Shown: piece after piece, positions 7,667 through 15,857 of the stretch | Layout of the letters: every line of letters begins with the position of its first letter | How positions within the stretch are numbered: the first letter of the stretch is position 1 | From: Bradyrhizobium sp. CCGUVB1N3 | GTDB lineage: Bacteria; Pseudomonadota; Alphaproteobacteria; Rhizobiales; Xanthobacteraceae | Length of the DNA stretch: 64,000 nt | Direction of reading: 5' to 3' | NCBI RefSeq assembly: GCF_024199925.1 | Contig: NZ_JANADR010000001.1 | Location: 620,001 to 684,000, forward strand | Position numbers and translations under genes: made by a program | The notes under the pieces: model-generated | Database searches by the model: none | What the model was told of the DNA's origin: nothing | What the model saw: the letters and a program-made list of their open reading frames with translations, nothing else

Positions 7667-8644
7667 TCATTGCGTGCGGCGGCGGGTCTTCATGTCGAGC
7701 CAGACGGCGAGAATAACGATGATCCCCGTGACGAGCGGCTGCCAGTTGGCGCTGACCGACAGGAGGTTCATGCCGTTGAGAACCAGCGTCAGGATCAGCG
7801 CGCCGACGAAGGTGCCGAACACCGTGCCGACGCCGCCGAACAGCGAAGTGCCGCCGATCAGCACGGCCGCGATCGCGGGTAGCGTCAGGCTTTCGCCGAT
7901 ATCTGCCTCGGCCGAATTGAGCCGCGACAGGAAGATGATCGACGCAAGGCCCGCCATGGTGCCGGAGACGGCGTAGACCAGCAGCAGGCGGCGTACGACC
8001 GGAATGCCGGACAGCCGTGCCGCCACCGGGTTGGCCCCGATCGCATAGATCTCCTGGCCCCAGATCGTCCGCTGCGCGAATAGCGTGCCGATCGCGAGAA
8101 AGACGACGAGCAGATAGACCGGGATCGGCAGGCCGAACAGATAGCCGCTGCCGATCTGGCGGAAGCCCGCTGGGAAGCCGTGAATGGTGTCGCCGGCCAT
8201 GTACCAATAGGTGAGGCCATTCAGCACCCAGAGCATGCCGTAGGTGGCGATGAAGGAGGGGATGCGCAGTGCCGTCACCATGACGCCGTTGAGGAGGCCA
8301 ACGATGCCACCGGCCACTAGCGCGGTGACAACGCCCAGCACCGGAGAGCCCGTCTGATGGATCACCGTGCCGGCGAGGCAGGCTGAGAGAGCGACATTGG
8401 CGCCGACGGAGAGATCGAGCCCGGCGGTCAGCACCACCAGTGTCAGGCCCGAGGCGATGAAGAAGGTCAGGCTCGCCTGCCGCAGCACGTTGAGGATGTT
8501 GCCGAGGCTCAGGAAGGAGTCGCTGAGGACTGCGAGCACGGCGCAGATCAGCAGTGCTGCGAGCAAGCGGTAGAACACCTGGATCGCATCCTGCGACAGG
8601 AAGGAGCGGGGCGGCGAGATGGCCTCCTTGGTGATGTCGGTCAT
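7667..8644 (-). CDS. Ribose-type ABC transporter permease (second)
   Basis: A 325-residue inner-membrane permease of the RbsC/BPD_transp_2 family. An N-terminal cytoplasmic stretch precedes the first membrane helix (LLAALLICAVLAVLSDSF), followed by GLTLVVLTAGLDLSVGANV, the hallmark segment of this family, and several more hydrophobic helices. AAVLIGGTSLFGGVGTVFGT is the usual C-terminal signature. Its ATG overlaps the stop of the preceding permease as ATGA, so both are made together and probably form a heterodimeric channel. Confidence 0.88.
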   Translation of the reverse strand: MTDITKEAISPPRSFLSQDAIQVFYRLLAALLICAVLAVLSDSFLSLGNILNVLRQASLTFFIASGLTLVVLTAGLDLSVGANVALSACLAGTVIHQTGSPVLGVVTALVAGGIVGLLNGVMVTALRIPSFIATYGMLWVLNGLTYWYMAGDTIHGFPAGFRQIGSGYLFGLPIPVYLLVVFLAIGTLFAQRTIWGQEIYAIGANPVAARLSGIPVVRRLLLVYAVSGTMAGLASIIFLSRLNSAEADIGESLTLPAIAAVLIGGTSLFGGVGTVFGTFVGALILTLVLNGMNLLSVSANWQPLVTGIIVILAVWLDMKTRRRTQ

Positions 8645-9591
8645 GTGCGGCTCCTGATGCCGTCCAGGAACAGCGCGACTATGACGAGGACGCCGACGCT
8701 TGCGACCTGAACCGAGGACGGCAGCGAGATCAGATTGAGCCCGTTGCGGAGCACGCCGACGGCGATGACACCGAGCACGGTGCCGAGCAACCAGCCATTG
8801 CCGCGCTCAAAGGACGTGCCGCCAACCGCAACCGCCGCGATCGCATCGAATTCGAGGCCGAGACCGGCGGTCGGGTGGCCGGAATTCATGCGCGCGGTCA
8901 TCAAGAGGCCGGCGACGCCGGCCATGGTGCCGCCGAGCGCGTAAACTGCGATCAGGAGGCGGTTCGGCGAGAGACCGGCATATCTCAGCGCCTCGCGGTT
9001 GCCGCCGAGCGCGAAGATGTAGGTGCCGAAACGCGTGTGATAGAGCAGGGCATGAAAGAACGCGTAAGTCACGAGCGCCATCACGATCGGCACGGGTACG
9101 CCGAGCAGGGTGGACGAGTAGATATCACGCACGCTGTGGGGGATGCCGACCACGCTCTGTCCGTCAGAGACGATCAGCGACAGGCCCTGCGCCATGCCGA
9201 GCGTGCCGAGCGTCGCAACGAAGGGCGGGATTCCCAGGATCGCGACCAGCCATCCATTGATGGTGCCGAAGCCGGCGCCGACCAGCACGCCTGCGGCGAG
9301 GCCAAGCAGCATCGATTTGGTTGCCAGCGACACGATCGCGACGCAGAGCGAGGTCAGCGTCAGCACCGCGCCCATCGAGAGGTCCAGGCCTTCGGTCATG
9401 ATGATCAACGTCATCGGCAGCGCGAGCATGGTCAGGATCGTCGATTGCACCAGCACGTTGGAGAGGTTGGCGATCGACAGGAAGCCGGGCGCGATCGTCC
9501 CGAACAGCGCGATCAGGAGCACCAGCACGATGGCGACGCCGGGAATGCGCTGGAGCGGATTTGGTTGTGAAACGACCGCGGCCTCACGCAT
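8641..9591 (-). CDS. Ribose-type ABC transporter permease (first)
   Basis: A 316-residue permease, paralogous to the following one. Visible segments are MTLIIMTEGLDLSMGAVLTL (family hallmark after helix 2), FGTINGWLVAILGIPPFVAT and AIAAVAVGGTSFERGNGWLLG near the end. The start overlaps the end of the ATPase gene by 8 bases and its stop overlaps the next permease by 4 bases, so the transporter is tightly coupled at translation. Two different permeases rather than one RbsC-type homodimer is an arrangement shared with a subset of this importer class. Confidence 0.87.
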   Translation of the reverse strand: MREAAVVSQPNPLQRIPGVAIVLVLLIALFGTIAPGFLSIANLSNVLVQSTILTMLALPMTLIIMTEGLDLSMGAVLTLTSLCVAIVSLATKSMLLGLAAGVLVGAGFGTINGWLVAILGIPPFVATLGTLGMAQGLSLIVSDGQSVVGIPHSVRDIYSSTLLGVPVPIVMALVTYAFFHALLYHTRFGTYIFALGGNREALRYAGLSPNRLLIAVYALGGTMAGVAGLLMTARMNSGHPTAGLGLEFDAIAAVAVGGTSFERGNGWLLGTVLGVIAVGVLRNGLNLISLPSSVQVASVGVLVIVALFLDGIRSRT

Positions 9592-11086
9592 GGTGCATCC
9601 CCAATCGCACGATGTTCTCCTCGGTCAGCTCATTGCGCGACAGGTGTCCGGCGATGCGGCCCTCGCGCATCACATAGGCGCGGTCGCAGACATGGCAGAT
9701 CTCGACCTGCTCGGACGAGATCATCAGGGCGGCAGCGCCTTCAGCGACGAGCCGGTCGATCAGGGCAAAGATCTCGGATTTGGCGCCGATGTCGATGCCG
9801 CGCGTCGGCTCGTCGAAGATGAAGAGTTTTGCGCCGGCAGCCAGCCACTTGCCGATCACGACCTTCTGCTGGTTGCCGCCGGAGAGCAGGCCGACGGTCT
9901 GCCGCGCGCTCGGGGTCGCGATCCTGAGCTGCCGGATCAGGCTGTCCGACGTGCGCTGCGCGCTACGCTGATCGAACAGGCCGCTCGGGAACAGCTTTCG
10001 CAGCGCTGACACCACGAGATTGTCGCCGACCGAGCGCAACAGTGCGAGCCCCTCACTCTTGCGGCTCTCCGGGATCAGCGCGATGCCACGGCGGGCGGCG
10101 ACATCAGGTTCGCCTGAGATCGTCTTGCCGTCGAAGACGATCTCGCCGCTTGTCACGGGATCCGCGCCGAAGATCGCGCGCGCAACCTCGCTGCGGCCGG
10201 AGCCGACCAGGCCGCAGAGGCCGACGATCTCGCCCTGGCGTACCTCGATGTCGATGTCGGAAATGCCGGTCGGCGAGGCCAGGCCCTTGACGCTGAGCAG
10301 CACCGCGCCGGGCTTGTCGGCAAAATTGCGCGGATAGGTCATGTCGACGGTGCGGCCGACCATCATACGGACGAGCTGGTCCGGGGTGACGTCGGCGGGA
10401 CGGACGCCGTCGATGCGGCGGCCGTCGCGCAGGACCGTGATGCGATCTCCGAGCGCGAACACCTCGGCCATGCGGTGTGAGATGTAGACGATAGAAACGC
10501 CATCGGCCTTCAGCCGCGCGATCAGCGCAAACAGGAGCTCTGTCTCGCGGTCGGACAGCGCCGCGGTCGGCTCGTCCATGACCAGGATGCGCGCATTCTG
10601 GCTGATCGCTTTCGCAATCTCGACCATCTGCTGCTGGGCGACGCCGAGCTTGTCGACCGTGATGGAGGGATCGATGTCGAAGCCGATGGTGTCGAGCACG
10701 CGCTTGGCATCGGCCAGGATCCTTCGGCGGTCGATCGTGCCGGGGATGCGGCCTTTCGGCTCGCGGCCGAGGAAGATGTTTTGCGCGATATCGAGGTGGG
10801 GGACGAGCGAGAATTCCTGGAAGATGACGGCGATGCCGAGCTTCTGCGCGTCTGTGGTCGAACTGATCGCGACCTTCTCGCCCTTGTGGTAGAACTCGCC
10901 GGCATCGGCGCGGTAGGCGCCGCACAGCACCTTCATCAGGCTCGATTTGCCGGCGCCGTTCTCGCCGAGCAGCATATGGACCTCGCCGGGAAACACGGCA
11001 AAGGACACGTCGTCCAGCGCCTTGACGCCCGGAAACTCCTTGCTGATGCCGCGCAACTCGAGCAGCGGTGTGTCAGCCTCCTCCAT
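9584..11086 (-). CDS. Ribose-type ABC transporter ATP-binding protein (two nucleotide-binding domains)
   Basis: A 500-residue RbsA/MglA-type ATPase with two fused cassettes. Domain 1 has Walker A GENGAGKSS near residue 40, then MDEPTAALS with the upstream helix VAQQQMVEIAKAIS. Domain 2 has the degenerate Walker A GLVGSGRSEVARA, signature LSGGNQQKVVIGKWL and Walker B FIFDEPTRGID. The ATG at 11086 is preferred because GAGAGGAC lies just upstream; an in-frame ATG 90 bases earlier has no such site and would add 30 unrelated residues. It lies 64 bases after the dioxygenase gene, in the same operon. Confidence 0.9.
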   Translation of the reverse strand: MEEADTPLLELRGISKEFPGVKALDDVSFAVFPGEVHMLLGENGAGKSSLMKVLCGAYRADAGEFYHKGEKVAISSTTDAQKLGIAVIFQEFSLVPHLDIAQNIFLGREPKGRIPGTIDRRRILADAKRVLDTIGFDIDPSITVDKLGVAQQQMVEIAKAISQNARILVMDEPTAALSDRETELLFALIARLKADGVSIVYISHRMAEVFALGDRITVLRDGRRIDGVRPADVTPDQLVRMMVGRTVDMTYPRNFADKPGAVLLSVKGLASPTGISDIDIEVRQGEIVGLCGLVGSGRSEVARAIFGADPVTSGEIVFDGKTISGEPDVAARRGIALIPESRKSEGLALLRSVGDNLVVSALRKLFPSGLFDQRSAQRTSDSLIRQLRIATPSARQTVGLLSGGNQQKVVIGKWLAAGAKLFIFDEPTRGIDIGAKSEIFALIDRLVAEGAAALMISSEQVEICHVCDRAYVMREGRIAGHLSRNELTEENIVRLGMHHA

Positions 11087-11150
11087 TTGTCCGTCCTCTC
11101 CAAAAAAGCGGCTTGCGGGACTCTTGTCGGTCCATTCGCCGTGATCCGGC

Positions 11151-12035
11151 TTAAGCAGCTCTCGCGCTGCTCGCAACCTGCTTCAGGCCGAAATCGTAGT
11201 TGAGATGGAAATAGTCGCTGTCCACCATACGACCATCCGGCGCACGGCCGGGCGGGCAGCGGACGAATTCGCGGATCAGGCTGTCCTTGACGCCGAACAC
11301 CACGTCGCTGTCGAGGTATTGATCGCCGGCGACGAACACATGCGTCACGAGCTGTTCGAAGCCTGGCGCGGAGATCATGAAATGCACGTGCGCCGGACGC
11401 CAGGGATGGCGGCCCTGCGCCTCCAGCATCTCGCCGACCGGACCGTCATGCGGAATCGGGTAGGCGGCGGGCTTGATCGACCAGAAATGGAAGCGGCCGT
11501 TCTGGTCGGTGTGGAAGCGCGCGCGCATCGCGAGATCGCCGATTTTGTCGAGCTGCTGCACGTCGTAATAGCCGTCGTCGTCGGAATGCCAGACGTCGAC
11601 CACGGCGCCCGCGAGCGGCCGGCCGTCCACGGCCGAGACGGTACCTGTGACCAGCATCGGATCGCCTTCCATGGTGCCGGAGATATCCTCGCCGTTGGTC
11701 TTCTCCGGTGCGGCTTGCACGAAGAACGGGCCGAGCACCGTGGTCTCGGTCGCGCCTTCCGGCACCGGGTGGTTGATGGCGTCCACCAGCATGGAGACGC
11801 CGAACGTGTCCGAAAGCAGGATGAACTCCTGGCGCTTGTCGTCGCACATGTGGCCGGTGCGGGTGAGGAAGTCGATGCCATACTCCCATTCCTTCTGGGT
11901 CGGCCGCACCTCGCGCACGAAGGCATGAAGATGGCGCACCAGCGCCTCGCTCACTTGCTTGACGCGCGGATCGGTCGCGCCCTTGATCCGCTCCAGCACG
12001 GCCTCGGTGATGGTGTTCTCGTTGAAGTTACGCAA
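11151..12035 (-). CDS. Hydroxyquinol 1,2-dioxygenase (intradiol)
   Basis: A 294-residue non-haem Fe(III) intradiol dioxygenase. The N-terminal helical dimerisation domain (residues 1-100) leads to TTVLGPFFVQAAP, a substrate-pocket motif of hydroxyquinol and catechol dioxygenases. Iron ligands are visible as Tyr156/157 (DGYYDVQ), Tyr192 (AAYPIPHDG) and His216/His218 (PAHVHF). Known members open benzene-1,2,4-triol to maleylacetate, the substrate of the maleylacetate reductase encoded four genes upstream in the same operon, which supports hydroxyquinol over catechol. It lies 15 bases after the dehydrogenase gene. No hydroxylase for making hydroxyquinol is visible in the operon. Confidence 0.86.
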   Translation of the reverse strand: MRNFNENTITEAVLERIKGATDPRVKQVSEALVRHLHAFVREVRPTQKEWEYGIDFLTRTGHMCDDKRQEFILLSDTFGVSMLVDAINHPVPEGATETTVLGPFFVQAAPEKTNGEDISGTMEGDPMLVTGTVSAVDGRPLAGAVVDVWHSDDDGYYDVQQLDKIGDLAMRARFHTDQNGRFHFWSIKPAAYPIPHDGPVGEMLEAQGRHPWRPAHVHFMISAPGFEQLVTHVFVAGDQYLDSDVVFGVKDSLIREFVRCPPGRAPDGRMVDSDYFHLNYDFGLKQVASSARAA

Positions 12036-12050
12036 CGTTGCCTCCGCTAG

Positions 12051-12950
12051 TCAGAGTTTTGGCTCGCCGAGCCCGGACAGCCGTTCCAGATGCTTGACGG
12101 TCGCGATGAAGTCGGTCTCGCCGTCGCCTTGCGCAACCAGCGAGCCATAGGTCTCACGCACCTGGGCCGCAAGCTGCAAGGGCACGCCGACGGCATGACC
12201 GGCACCGAGGATGAGATCGAGGTCTTTCGCCATCTGCTTGCAGGAGAAGGTCGACTCGAAGTCGCGAGTCCTGAGCGGCGCGGTCTTGTACTTCACCATG
12301 GGAGAGGCAACCGCGCTGTCGTCGAGCATCTTCAGAATGTCCTGCCAGGCGATGCCGCCCTTCCGAGCGAGCGCAAGGCTCTCGGCCATCATGGCGGCCG
12401 ACACCGCGATCATCAGATTGACCGCGAGCTTTGCGTAGCGTGCTTCTTCGCCGGGCCCGAGATAGGTCTGCGCGCGGGTGAAGGTTGCAAACAGCGGCTT
12501 TGCGCTTTCGAAAGCGTCCTTCGGCCCCGACACGAAGCAGGTCAGCGCGCCTGTGTGGACGATGCTGGCGTTGCCGGAGACCGGTGCACGCAGATAGGCG
12601 ACACCGCGCGCCTGTGCGGCGGCATCGACCTCGGCGGAGGCCTCGATGCTCACGGTGCTGGTGTCGATCAGCAACGATCCTTGGGCCATCGTTGCGATGA
12701 GGCCGGTTGGGCCGAGCGTCACAGCGCGCAGCGCAGCATCGTCGGGCAAGGAGGTGACTACGGCTGCCCGGCCGCTGACCGCGTCGGCCGGTGACGCCGC
12801 AACGGCGATGCCCTGCTCACGTGCGGCAGCGATACGAGCCGCACTTGGATCGAAGGCGGTCACGGAATAGGCCTTGGCGACGAGAGCCGACATCGGCAAG
12901 CCCATCTTGCCGATGCCGATGAAAGCGATGTTGTTCGAAGCGTCTGCCAT
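12051..12950 (-). CDS. 3-hydroxyisobutyrate dehydrogenase-like beta-hydroxyacid dehydrogenase
   Basis: A 299-residue NAD(P)-dependent dehydrogenase. IAFIGIGKMGLPMSALVAK is the Rossmann start, LLIDTSTVSIEA and LRAPVSGNASIVHTGALTCF are the substrate-binding and linker motifs, and Lys in EEARYAKLAVNLMIA is the expected catalytic lysine. The family oxidises or reduces short beta-hydroxyacids (hydroxyisobutyrate, tartronate semialdehyde, D-glycerate). It sits 21 bases after the amidohydrolase gene and 15 before the dioxygenase gene. The standard hydroxyquinol route needs no such enzyme, so it likely handles a side chain or a different intermediate of this operon's substrate. Confidence 0.78.
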   Translation of the reverse strand: MADASNNIAFIGIGKMGLPMSALVAKAYSVTAFDPSAARIAAAREQGIAVAASPADAVSGRAAVVTSLPDDAALRAVTLGPTGLIATMAQGSLLIDTSTVSIEASAEVDAAAQARGVAYLRAPVSGNASIVHTGALTCFVSGPKDAFESAKPLFATFTRAQTYLGPGEEARYAKLAVNLMIAVSAAMMAESLALARKGGIAWQDILKMLDDSAVASPMVKYKTAPLRTRDFESTFSCKQMAKDLDLILGAGHAVGVPLQLAAQVRETYGSLVAQGDGETDFIATVKHLERLSGLGEPKL

Positions 12951-12971
12951 TCTTGTTGTCCGTTGGCGCCT

Positions 12972-14345
12972 TCAGGCGGCGCGTCCCTGTCGTTCGATGT
13001 CCTGCACCAGCCGCCGCCCGGATTGCGCGAGCAGCTCCTTCTTCGGCTCAAGCCCGTCAACCAGCAGCCTGCCGTTCCGCTTCTTCCAGACGCCGCCGAT
13101 CATCACCGCCTCGATATTGGCAAGGCTCGTCTGCATCACGACGGTGGCGACGGGATCGTGGACCGGAAAGAGATTGAGGTCGGAGGCATTGATGATCACA
13201 AGGTCGGCGAGCTTGCCGGGCGTGAGCGAACCGATCTGGCTGTCGCGGCCAAGCATGCGGGCGCCCTCCAATGTGATCCAGCGCAGCGCCTCGCGTGCCG
13301 GAATCGTCGTCGTCGCCGGAATGCTTCCGCTGGTCTTACGTGCCTCGGCATTGTCGAGCGCCCTCTGCATCGACAGCGCGACACGCGCGGCGGAGAAGAG
13401 ATCGCCGGCCAGCACGGATTCCAGATCGATGCCGATCGTCGGCCGGACGCTGCGCTTCAGGAGCCGTCCCGTGATCGGAAAGCCGTGGCCCTGGATCATT
13501 TCGTTCTCAGGCGTCACCGAGAACGATACGCCGAGATCGACCAGGCGGTCGAGGAGATCGTCGGGCAGATCGTTGCCGTGGACGATGTTGACGCCTGCGC
13601 CGACGAGGCCGGCCTCGATCAGCTTTTCCCAGCCACCCGGCGTCTTGGCCGGACCGCCGCCCTGGTGCATCGAGGCGATCAGGTTAAGCTCCCGCGCCAT
13701 GCGGAAATCATGCATGGCGACATCGAGCGTCGAATAGTGCGGGCCCAGGATGGCAAGTCCGAGCGTGACGAGGCCGTTACGATCGGCGAGGGGACCTGCC
13801 AGCAACCGCTCGACCTCGCGGCGCGGATGCGGGATCTCCGAGAAATGCGGCTCGCCGGGTTTCGGCTCCGGCTTAGGCGAGCCGTGAAAGAAGGCCGCGC
13901 GGATGCCGCTCTCGATCAGTCCGCGCACCGCGGCATCGGTATGGTCAGGCGTCGGATTGTTGTGGCACCAGTCGACCAGCGTCGTGGTGCCCTGATTGAT
14001 CTGGTTCAGCGCGCCGACGAGGGTCGCGATGTAGATGTCGTCGGGCCGGAACACGGTTGCCAGCCCCGCATGCATGCGGCGGAAATATTCGAGTAGCGTC
14101 CAGTTCGCGGCAAATCCGCGCAAGCCCGTCTGCCAGGTGTGCATATGGGCGTTGATCAGCCCAGGGATGACGATGCGCCCGGTGCCGTCGACGATCTCGG
14201 TCTCGGCCTCACCGCTGCCAAGCTCGATGCCGGGGCGCACGTCGACGATCCGGTTGCCTTCGACCAGCACATCGCCGGCACGGAGATCGCCAAGCGCGTC
14301 ATCCATGCTGATGATGGTCGCCGATTTGATCAGCGTGCGCCGCAT
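12972..14345 (-). CDS. ATZ/TRZ-type amidohydrolase (cytosine deaminase/chlorohydrolase-like)
   Basis: A 457-residue amidohydrolase. The beta-sandwich start (TLIKSATIISMDD) leads into GLINAHMHTWQTGLRG with the HxH metal pair, then MHQGGG and NIVHGNDL with further His residues, and TIGIDLESVL with the metal-binding Asp. The C-terminus has the family-typical GSLTPGKLADLVIINA. Relatives deaminate or dechlorinate heterocycles (guanine, cytosine, triazines, thio/methyl-adenosine). It begins 4 bases after the maleylacetate reductase stop, so it belongs to the hydroxyquinol operon; it may release ammonia or an acyl group from the starting compound. The substrate cannot be read from the sequence. Confidence 0.78.
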   Translation of the reverse strand: MRRTLIKSATIISMDDALGDLRAGDVLVEGNRIVDVRPGIELGSGEAETEIVDGTGRIVIPGLINAHMHTWQTGLRGFAANWTLLEYFRRMHAGLATVFRPDDIYIATLVGALNQINQGTTTLVDWCHNNPTPDHTDAAVRGLIESGIRAAFFHGSPKPEPKPGEPHFSEIPHPRREVERLLAGPLADRNGLVTLGLAILGPHYSTLDVAMHDFRMARELNLIASMHQGGGPAKTPGGWEKLIEAGLVGAGVNIVHGNDLPDDLLDRLVDLGVSFSVTPENEMIQGHGFPITGRLLKRSVRPTIGIDLESVLAGDLFSAARVALSMQRALDNAEARKTSGSIPATTTIPAREALRWITLEGARMLGRDSQIGSLTPGKLADLVIINASDLNLFPVHDPVATVVMQTSLANIEAVMIGGVWKKRNGRLLVDGLEPKKELLAQSGRRLVQDIERQGRAA

Positions 14346-14349
14346 CGCT

Positions 14350-15429
14350 TCAAGCCGCCGCTTCGGTTGCGGCCGGCGGCTCGCCCGCCCAGGCGCGCGC
14401 GATCAGGTCGCGAATGGCGTTGCGCTCGAGAGGGCGCGGATTCCAGTAGGCGTTGGTGACTGCGAGATCCGCCGCCTTGCCGATGCCGCCCTCGGGCATG
14501 CCGATGTCGCGCAGCGCCAGCTTTGCATTCAGCCGCTTCGCGAGATCGTACAGCCCCCGCGATGCATCGGCCGCGCCGATCGCGCGCGAGATGCGTACGA
14601 CGGCTTCGGGCACGGCGGGGGCGTTATAGGCCAGTGCATGCGGCAGCACGATGGTGTGGGTCTCGGCGTGCGGCAGGTCGAACGTGCCGCCGAGTGTGTG
14701 GCAGAGCTTGTGATGCAAGGCCATGCCGACGGTGCCGAGACAAACGCCGCAGAGCCAGGCGCCATAGAGCGCCTCGGTGCGGGCCTCGCGGTCGTCGCTC
14801 TTCGCGGCAATGGCAGGGAGAGCACGGGCGAGGGCACGGATGCCTTCTTCCGCCATCAGCGAGGTCACGGGATTGGCGTCGCGCGCGTAAAGCGCCTCCA
14901 CGGCATGCGCAATCGCATTGATGCCGGAGGTCGCTGCCAGGCCGACCGGCAGCGTCAAGGTCAGGTCGACATCGTAGATCACGGTCTCCGGCAGCACGGC
15001 CGCATCGCGCACCGTGGTCTTGAGGCCATTCTCGGTCTGGCCGACGATCGGTGTCATCTCCGAGCCGGCATAGGTGGTGGGGATGCAGAGCTGGTTGACC
15101 CCGGTGCGCAACGCCAGCGCCTTGCCAAGCCCCGTGGTCGAGCCGCCACCGAGCGAGACGACGCAGTCGGCTTCGCAAGCCTTCATCGCCGCGAGCGCCT
15201 GCGCGGTGACCTCGACCGGGGTGTGCATGGTGGCGCCGGCAAAGAGGCCGGCATAGAGCGGGCCGAGTGCAGTGCCGAGGTTTTTGCCTTGCGCCTCCTG
15301 CTGCGGCGTCGTCAGCACCAGCGCGCGCTTGCCGCCCAGCCGCTCGACCTCGGCCTTGGCCGCCGCAAGCGTTCCGCTGCCGAACACGACACGGCAGGGG
15401 AGGTTTTCAAAGGTGAACGAACCGATCAT
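14350..15429 (-). CDS. Maleylacetate reductase (iron-containing alcohol dehydrogenase family)
   Basis: A 359-residue enzyme that reduces maleylacetate to 3-oxoadipate with NAD(P)H, cytosolic. Visible are the nucleotide-binding CVVSLGGGSTTGLGKA, TTYAGSEMTPIVGQT, and the His-rich ALHHKLCHTLGGTFDLPHAE and HTIVLPHAL that distinguish maleylacetate reductases from other Fe-ADHs. The start at 15429 overlaps the Dabb gene stop as ATGA, which fixes it; the frame stays open far upstream but runs through that gene. The pairing with hydroxyquinol dioxygenase in one operon makes the assignment strong. Confidence 0.88.
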   Translation of the reverse strand: MIGSFTFENLPCRVVFGSGTLAAAKAEVERLGGKRALVLTTPQQEAQGKNLGTALGPLYAGLFAGATMHTPVEVTAQALAAMKACEADCVVSLGGGSTTGLGKALALRTGVNQLCIPTTYAGSEMTPIVGQTENGLKTTVRDAAVLPETVIYDVDLTLTLPVGLAATSGINAIAHAVEALYARDANPVTSLMAEEGIRALARALPAIAAKSDDREARTEALYGAWLCGVCLGTVGMALHHKLCHTLGGTFDLPHAETHTIVLPHALAYNAPAVPEAVVRISRAIGAADASRGLYDLAKRLNAKLALRDIGMPEGGIGKAADLAVTNAYWNPRPLERNAIRDLIARAWAGEPPAATEAAA

Positions 15430-15749
15430 GCGCCGGTCTCTTTGATGGGATAATCGACCTGGAAGCGGCCGATCCGCAAGTCGCCGAGCTCCTCGCGCAC
15501 GCGCAGGTGCTCCGGATGCGTTGCATAGGCCTGAAGCGCTGCCCGGTCGGCGAATTCGGAGAACAGCACGACGTCGCAGGCGTAATCGACATCGCTGACG
15601 TCGAGGCCGACCTCGATATGGGTGAGGCCGTCGATCCGGCCCTTCAGGCCCTCGAACAGGGTTTTGACTTTGAGCCGGGCCGCGGAGCGCTCCGCAGGCG
15701 TCTCCCCGCGCAGCCGCCACATCACGATGTGCCTGATCGGGCCCGACAT
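15426..15749 (-). CDS. Dabb-domain (stress-responsive alpha/beta barrel) protein, first gene of the operon
   Basis: A 107-residue ferredoxin-like alpha/beta barrel protein with the Dabb pattern: IRHIVMWRLRGE (strand 1 with His), KVKTLFEGLKGRIDGLTHIEVG, and a C-terminal half VVLFSEFADRAALQAYATHPEH. Dabb proteins form dimers and some act as cyclases or decarboxylases of polyketide-like aromatics. It is the leader gene of the operon and its stop is fused to the reductase start (ATGA). An auxiliary step on an aromatic ring intermediate is a reasonable guess, no more. Confidence 0.75.
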   Translation of the reverse strand: MSGPIRHIVMWRLRGETPAERSAARLKVKTLFEGLKGRIDGLTHIEVGLDVSDVDYACDVVLFSEFADRAALQAYATHPEHLRVREELGDLRIGRFQVDYPIKETGA

Positions 15750-15804
15750 TTTCCTGATTTCCTCGCCGCTCGTCTTGCTTGTTGGAGGGTATTTTGCCTT
15801 GCAG

Positions 15805-15849
15805 AAATCGGAAATAAAGGTCTAAAATCGTAAGTCTCTTTTCCGATTT
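15805..15849. promoter_or_regulatory. 10-bp inverted repeat, likely binding region of the LysR regulator
   Basis: AAATCGGAAA (15805-15814) and its exact complement TTTCCGATTT (15840-15849) face each other with centres 35 bases apart in the 108-base gap between the LysR gene and the divergent operon. The right arm ends 8 bases before the LysR start, fitting autorepression; the spacing (about 3.3 helical turns) suits a LysR tetramer contacting two half-sites while activating the leftward operon. Confidence 0.6.
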
Positions 15850-15857
15850 ATGCAAAA

